This document shows positions 61,285 to 64,000 of a stretch of DNA of 64,000 nt, in pieces. The notes below the pieces were generated by a model. That model saw nothing but the letters and a program-made list of their open reading frames with translations, was not told the origin of the DNA and did no database searches. The first letter of the stretch is position 1; each line of letters opens with the position of its first letter. Position numbers and translations under genes: made by a program. The stretch comes from Marinoscillum sp040218045 (lineage in GTDB: Bacteria > Bacteroidota > Bacteroidia > Cytophagales > Cyclobacteriaceae). The stretch covers positions 1-64,000 of the forward strand of contig JAVJQA010000022.1 in the NCBI GenBank assembly GCA_040218045.1, read 5' to 3'.

Positions 61285-64000
61285 ATGACAGGAAATATTA
61301 TTAACCGCCCAATATTGGCGATCGTCATATCATTAATCATTTTGTTTCTCGGAATACTTTCCATTTTCCAATTGCCTATGGCTCTGTTCCCTTCCGTGGC
61401 TCCACCGGAAGTAAACGTAGAGGTAGAATACCAGGGAGCAAATGCGGAAACAGTAACCAAAGCAGCTATTGAACCTTTGGAGCGTGCCATTAATGGAGTA
61501 CCCAACATGAAGTACATGAGTAGTGATGTGGGCAATGATGGTGTGGGTATCGTACAAGTGATCTTTGAAACCGGAACGGATATCAACGTAGCTGCAGTGA
61601 ACGTGCAAAACCGGATCACAGATGTGATGGGTAAACTGCCACCGGAAGTGATCAGAAAAGGGGTACTGATTGGTAAAGAAACGAATGCCATCCTGATGTA
61701 CCTGAATATCTACAGCCATGACCCGGAAATGACCGAACGATTCATTCACAATTTTGCAGACTTAAATATCCTTTCAGAGTTGAAACGGATAAAGGGCGTG
61801 GGTTACGCCAATATCCTCGGAAATAAAGAGTATGCAATGCGAATGTGGCTCAATCCTGATAAAATGCTGGCTTATGGAGTTACAACGGACGATATTCTCA
61901 ATTCATTGGAGGAACAAAACCTGGAAGCTTCGCCAGGAAAAGTTGGTGAAAACTCTGAGAAAACCGCCATTTCTTCGCGTCAATATGTTTTGAGGTATCC
62001 CGGCAGGTTCAATTCTATCGAGCAGTACGAAAACATTCCACTTAAAGCTACCACAGAAGGCCAGATTTTAAGAATTAAGGATGTAGCTGAGCTGGAATTT
62101 AGCACGGAATATTTTGATGTAGAGGCCAAATTTAACGGCAAGCCCACAGCCTCCATTATTTTGAAACAGTTGCCCGGTTCTAATGCTAAAGAGGTCATCG
62201 AGCATGTGAAAGAACGGATGGAAGAGCTGAAAAGCACAATGTTTCTGGAAGAGATGGACTATGAGGTAAGCTATGACATCTCAAGGTTCATGGACGCTTC
62301 CATTCACGAGGTGATCAAGACATTTATTGAAGCTATTTTACTAGTTACATTGGTTGTATTCGTGTTTCTCCAGGATTGGCGGGCTACCCTTATCACCGCA
62401 TTGGCTGTGCCTGTTTCTATTGTGGGCACGTTCTTCTTCATGCAATTTTTAGGATTTTCGCTTAACCTGATTACGCTATTTGCACTGGTCGTTGTGATCG
62501 GGATTGTGGTGGACAATGCCATTGTCGTAGTAGAGGCTGTCCATGCCAAAATGGAGCATGGAAAAATGAAGGCTAAAATGGCTACCCAAGCTGCTATGAA
62601 AGAGATCAGTGGTGCGATTATCGCCATAACGCTGGTGATGTCTGCAGTATTTGTTCCGGTGGCTTTCATGAGTGGGCCTTCCGGTATCTTTTTCCGTCAG
62701 TTTTCCCTCACCATGGCTATTGCCATTGTGCTTTCGGGGGTTGTGGCACTTACATTGTCGCCTGCATTGTGTGCTTTGCTTTTGAAGCACCCAGACACAG
62801 AAAAGAAAACCTTTCTCACTCGATTTTTCACTGGTTTTAATAACTGGTATGCCAGCATAGAAGACCGGTACAAATATATCCTAAACAAGATCATCAACAG
62901 GAGAATGGTCACGTGGGGTATTTTGATCGTTTTCGTAGTGGGTACGGGAATTTTCGGGAAAATCTTACGTACAGGCTTCATTCCTAACGAAGACCAGGGA
63001 ATCTTTTATGTGAATGTGTTGACTCCCCCCGGCTCCACTATGGAGCGTACCAAAAAGGTAGTGAATGATATTATCATAGAAGCGGAAGCCCTCCCGGACA
63101 TAGAAAGCATCTCTTCCCTGGCGGGAACCAATGTTTTGTCTGATGGTACCGGAGCTACTTATGGTAGTTTTCTGATCAACCTGAAAGAGTGGAGCAAACG
63201 AAAGGCCACTGTGGCGGAAGTAATTGATCAACTGAAGGTCAGGACCAGCCATATTAAAGATGCAGAAATTGACTTCTTTCCCCCTCCTGCTGTACCAGGG
63301 TATGGCAATGCCAGTGGATTTGAGGTTAAACTGCTGGACAAAACCGGAAGAGGTGACCTGAAAGAAATGGAAGGTGTAGTAAAGCAATTTGTTGTAGACC
63401 TGGAGAGCCGCCCGGAGATCGCCAACTGTTTTACCATTTTCAATGCAAGTATTCCGCAATACACGATCAATGTGGATCATGATAAAGCAGCACAAAAGGG
63501 TGTCACGGTGAGCAACACGATGAGCACCCTTTCTACCCTTGTAGGCAGTGAATACGCCTCGAACTTTATCAAGTTTGGGAAAACCTATAAGGTAATGGTG
63601 CAAGCTCTGCCGGAATACCGCGCTAACCCTGAGGATATTCTAAAATTCAGGGTGAAAAATGACCGGGGCGAGATGGTAGCCCTTTCCACTTTTGTCACGT
63701 TGGAGAAATCCTTCGGCGTTGACCAGATTACGCGATACAACATGTACAACTCAGCAGAGCTGAATGGCGAACAAGCTTCAGGATACAGTAGTGGAGATGC
63801 ACTCAAGGCAGTCATGGAAGTGGCCAGGGAAAAGCTACCAAGAGGTTATGACATTGCATGGTCGGGGATTTCTTATGATGAAGCCAACGCAGGAAACGAA
63901 GGGATCATTATCTTCTTTATCTGCCTGCTCTTTATCTACCTCATTCTATCTGGGCAGTACGAAAGTTTTCTGCTGCCATTGCCGGTAATTCTTTCCCTGC
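61285..64000 (+). CDS. RND efflux pump, HAE1/AcrB type (cut by window end)
   Basis: ATG at 61285 and an open frame to the last base: 905 codons and no stop, about 85-90% of a normal pump. Opens MTGNIINRPILAIVISLIILFLG, with LPMALFPSVAPPEVNVEVEYQGANAETV, the relay helix VVVIGIVVDNAIVVVEAVHAKM, and ALTLSPALCALLLKH. The periplasmic docking and pore domains follow. HAE1 pumps export drugs and other amphiphiles. Continues into the next sequence, probably followed by a TolC gene. Confidence 0.92.
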   Translation, partial: MTGNIINRPILAIVISLIILFLGILSIFQLPMALFPSVAPPEVNVEVEYQGANAETVTKAAIEPLERAINGVPNMKYMSSDVGNDGVGIVQVIFETGTDINVAAVNVQNRITDVMGKLPPEVIRKGVLIGKETNAILMYLNIYSHDPEMTERFIHNFADLNILSELKRIKGVGYANILGNKEYAMRMWLNPDKMLAYGVTTDDILNSLEEQNLEASPGKVGENSEKTAISSRQYVLRYPGRFNSIEQYENIPLKATTEGQILRIKDVAELEFSTEYFDVEAKFNGKPTASIILKQLPGSNAKEVIEHVKERMEELKSTMFLEEMDYEVSYDISRFMDASIHEVIKTFIEAILLVTLVVFVFLQDWRATLITALAVPVSIVGTFFFMQFLGFSLNLITLFALVVVIGIVVDNAIVVVEAVHAKMEHGKMKAKMATQAAMKEISGAIIAITLVMSAVFVPVAFMSGPSGIFFRQFSLTMAIAIVLSGVVALTLSPALCALLLKHPDTEKKTFLTRFFTGFNNWYASIEDRYKYILNKIINRRMVTWGILIVFVVGTGIFGKILRTGFIPNEDQGIFYVNVLTPPGSTMERTKKVVNDIIIEAEALPDIESISSLAGTNVLSDGTGATYGSFLINLKEWSKRKATVAEVIDQLKVRTSHIKDAEIDFFPPPAVPGYGNASGFEVKLLDKTGRGDLKEMEGVVKQFVVDLESRPEIANCFTIFNASIPQYTINVDHDKAAQKGVTVSNTMSTLSTLVGSEYASNFIKFGKTYKVMVQALPEYRANPEDILKFRVKNDRGEMVALSTFVTLEKSFGVDQITRYNMYNSAELNGEQASGYSSGDALKAVMEVAREKLPRGYDIAWSGISYDEANAGNEGIIIFFICLLFIYLILSGQYESFLLPLPVILSL

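Overview
The window looks like chromosome from a free-living, probably marine or environmental member of the Bacteroidota, most likely Cytophagales. The evidence is a type IX secretion (T9SS) C-terminal sorting tail, a SusC/SusD pair, many lipoproteins with a Cys lipobox, LytS/LytTR signalling, TAnnTTTG-like -7 boxes and weak Shine-Dalgarno sites. I cannot name a species. Assignments rest on reading motifs by eye; no database was searched.

Layout. 1-1428: end of a secreted MBG-repeat adhesin-like protein. 13336-1552 (minus): SusC, SusD, SGNH hydrolase, DASS carboxylate transporter, two surface lipoproteins (one an alpha/beta hydrolase) and PEP carboxykinase, with a membrane-anchored HTH protein divergent from SusC. 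14755-19346 (minus): a very large phosphoesterase / kinase-like / outer-membrane-barrel fusion and an SdiA-regulated-type lipoprotein. 19411-21914: an HD-PycTM (Pycsar-effector-type) membrane protein convergent with a class III nucleotide cyclase. 22074-23151: ECF sigma factor and partner. 23366-24608: frameshifted MFS gene. 24721-30451: TolC-MFP-RND efflux operon. 31497-38608: sugar catabolism operon (ThuA/dehydrogenase/azurin fusion, MFS, epimerase, Gfo/Idh oxidoreductase), ended by a strong terminator.

38.7-47.1 kb is an AT-rich accessory island full of palindromes and dispersed repeats. It carries a bacterial ubiquitin-like cassette (multiubiquitin domain protein, E2-like/E1 ThiF fusion, DUF6527 protein) with a small membrane protein, a divergent sigma-like/Panacea pair, a stand-alone group-II-like reverse transcriptase preceded by a candidate structured RNA with a tRNA-like 3' end, and an HU-family protein. 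This is the best candidate for an undescribed, possibly defensive, system.

47.2-57.1 kb (minus) is a tightly overlapping operon: DUF2147-like protein, an ABC-binding-protein/TolC fusion, membrane fusion protein, RND pump, outer-membrane barrel, class III cyclase and HtrA-like protease. A LytS/LytTR pair is divergent from it. 59.7-64 kb begins a third RND efflux system, cut by the window end.
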